From positions 124,001-188,000 of the forward strand of contig NZ_CANMVN010000006.1 of NCBI RefSeq assembly GCF_947501425.1: a DNA stretch of 64,000 nucleotides, given 5' to 3'. The notes below the pieces were generated by a model that saw only the letters and a list, made by a program, of their open reading frames with translations, searched no databases and was not told the DNA's origin. A program made the translations under genes and the position numbers. This DNA is from an uncultured Psychroserpens sp. Lineage in GTDB: Bacteria > Bacteroidota > Bacteroidia > Flavobacteriales > Flavobacteriaceae. Of the stretch, positions 63,518-64,000 are shown one piece after another (positions within the stretch are counted from its first letter, which is position 1; the number at the start of each line of letters is the position of its first letter).

Positions 63518-63580
63518 CGTTTAAATGTAAAATATAATCGATGAAATGCATATTTCTTTATGAAACATCGACGAAATACA
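63518..63580 (-). promoter_or_regulatory. operator-like repeats (site D)
   Basis: On the plus strand, CGTTTAAATGTA (63518), CGATGAAATGCA (63539-63550) and CGACGAAATACA (63569-63580) are spaced 21 and 30 bp. On the minus strand the last two read TGCATTTCATCG and TGTATTTCGTCG, the same motif as at 16677-16708. They end 10 bases upstream of the -33 TTG of the lipoprotein promoter, an activator-like position. Confidence 0.6.
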
Positions 63581-63692
63581 CATCTAAGTAATTGATAATA
63601 AATACTTTTAGATAAAAATGCAATTACAACACCTAGAATCAAAATATACTTTATTGTATCAATATGTTATAAAATACAATGTTATTTGAAAC

Positions 63693-63723
63693 AAAAAAGC
63701 CTCGCCATTACTGACGAAGCTTT
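63693..63723 (-). terminator. terminator downstream of the GIY-YIG / tRNA-like segment
   Basis: An 11-bp stem (AAAGCCTCGCC / GACGAAGCTTT, two G-T pairs) with a 6-base loop is followed on the minus strand by six Ts (63698-63693). It faces transcripts coming from the GIY-YIG gene and tRNA-like segment. Confidence 0.82.
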
Positions 63724-63726
63724 AAG

Positions 63727-63797
63727 TGAGCCCTGAAGGATTCGAATGCCGAATTAAATCGGCACAAGCACTTAGACCGTTCCGCAGAATTGCGGAA
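63727..63797 (-). other. degenerate tRNA-like remnant with two perfect hairpins
   Basis: On the minus strand the segment ends in TTCGAATCCTTCAGGGCTCA (63746-63727), which is exactly what the T-loop, T-stem and acceptor 3' strand of a tRNA look like. The 5' T-stem strand that should pair (GAAGG) is replaced by other bases, and the anticodon-arm region is a perfect TTCCGC-AGAATT-GCGGAA hairpin (63780-63797) with the wrong loop size. A second hairpin, TGCCGA-ATTAAA-TCGGCA, lies at 63747-63764. No functional tRNA can be folded. Confidence 0.5.
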
Positions 63798-63801
63798 TGC
63801 T

Positions 63802-64000
63802 CTATACTCTATCTATAAGCCATTTTATATATACCCTTGACTTTTTACTTTTTATTTCACGCTCTCTTTTATAAGCTTCTGTCTTGCTTACAAATGTTTC
63901 AGAGTAAACAACCTTCCAGTCATTGGCTCTTCCTGTATAACCCTTATGATTTGTATTATGTTTTCGTAGTCGCTCAATCAAATCATCACAAGTATAACCT
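63802..64000 (-). CDS. GIY-YIG family endonuclease, C-terminal part (5' end beyond window)
   Basis: The minus-strand frame is open from base 64000 to a TAG at 63804-63802, giving 65 C-terminal residues: GYTCDDLIERLRKHN, GYTGRANDWKVVYSE, FVSKTEAYKRERE and KWLIDRV. These match the COG2827 type of small GIY-YIG nuclease, where the catalytic Arg is in the IERLRKHN helix and the Glu in the KREREIK region. The GIY and YIG residues lie outside the window. The gene ends 5 bases before the tRNA-like remnant, a neighbourhood seen for these small nucleases. Confidence 0.85.
   Translation of the reverse strand, partial: GYTCDDLIERLRKHNTNHKGYTGRANDWKVVYSETFVSKTEAYKREREIKSKKSRVYIKWLIDRV

Noticed and set aside
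63727-63797. A functional tRNA on the minus strand
   Set aside because: The 3' T-arm/acceptor sequence is tRNA-like, but the 5' T-stem strand does not pair, the anticodon-like hairpin has a 6- or 8-base loop, and no complementary acceptor 5' strand is found upstream. Listed as a remnant instead.

Overview
The window is AT-rich DNA from a member of the Flavobacteriaceae (Bacteroidota), probably marine. The evidence is type IX secretion (T9SS) cargo with gliding-associated C-terminal domains, PorP/SprF barrels, bacillithiol synthesis (BshA), a Bacteroidota-type LptD, starts without Shine-Dalgarno sequences (several TTG/GTG), and promoters matching the flavobacterial form TTG-N19..23-TAnnTTTG. 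I see no rRNA, CRISPR array, insertion sequence or prophage. The only tRNA-like sequence is a degenerate fragment near the right edge.

Region 1 (1-8.6 kb) is almost all on the minus strand. It holds a truncated leucine-rich-repeat surface protein, a lipoprotein, a LytTR response regulator with its TPR histidine kinase (21-bp direct repeats upstream), a secreted repeat protein, a membrane-anchored AraC regulator with a TTG start, a DJ-1/PfpI protein and a lipocalin-like lipoprotein. Region 2 (8.7-15.5 kb) has a cation-chloride-cotransporter-like permease, an EF-G-like GTPase whose G3 histidine is replaced by leucine, an M23/LysM endopeptidase and an intradiol-dioxygenase-like protein that has lost its metal ligands.

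Region 3 (15.5-31.5 kb) is the main accessory block. Two small operator-controlled genes for secreted proteins precede a T9SS adhesin cluster: a type-B-sorted Ig-like protein, an unusual PorP/SprF barrel fused to eleven 16-residue repeats and a SPOR-like end, a 2742-residue SprB-repeat adhesin and a classical PorP/SprF protein. Arrays of one motif, RT(G/A)CATTTC(A/G)TCG, at 15-, 20-, 21- or 30-bp spacing lie upstream of 15518(-), 16049(+), 16775(+) and 63448(-), always in the same orientation relative to the gene. They look like operators of one regulon.

Region 4 (31.5-40 kb) has a transmembrane winged-helix regulator divergent from a YceI operon, with four 10/11-bp-spaced repeats between them. 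It continues with a DUF4251 lipoprotein, an FAD oxidoreductase, a DEAD-box helicase, a DUF1853 protein, and a two-gene radical SAM/DNA-repair operon preceded by two copies of a perfect palindrome. Region 5 (40-54 kb) is a long minus-strand housekeeping run: bshA, a GH3/serine-hydrolase fusion, serB, bacterial PH-domain membrane proteins, two Hdr-like Fe-S proteins, an MCE protein and an N-acetylmuramoyl-alanine amidase. Region 6 (54-64 kb) is mostly plus strand: lptD-like gene, RidA, PPIase, rsmE, DUF1223, DUF4159, TrmH-type methyltransferase, AI-2E-type permease, THUMP-like methyltransferase, a lipoprotein, then a tRNA-like remnant beside a truncated GIY-YIG nuclease.
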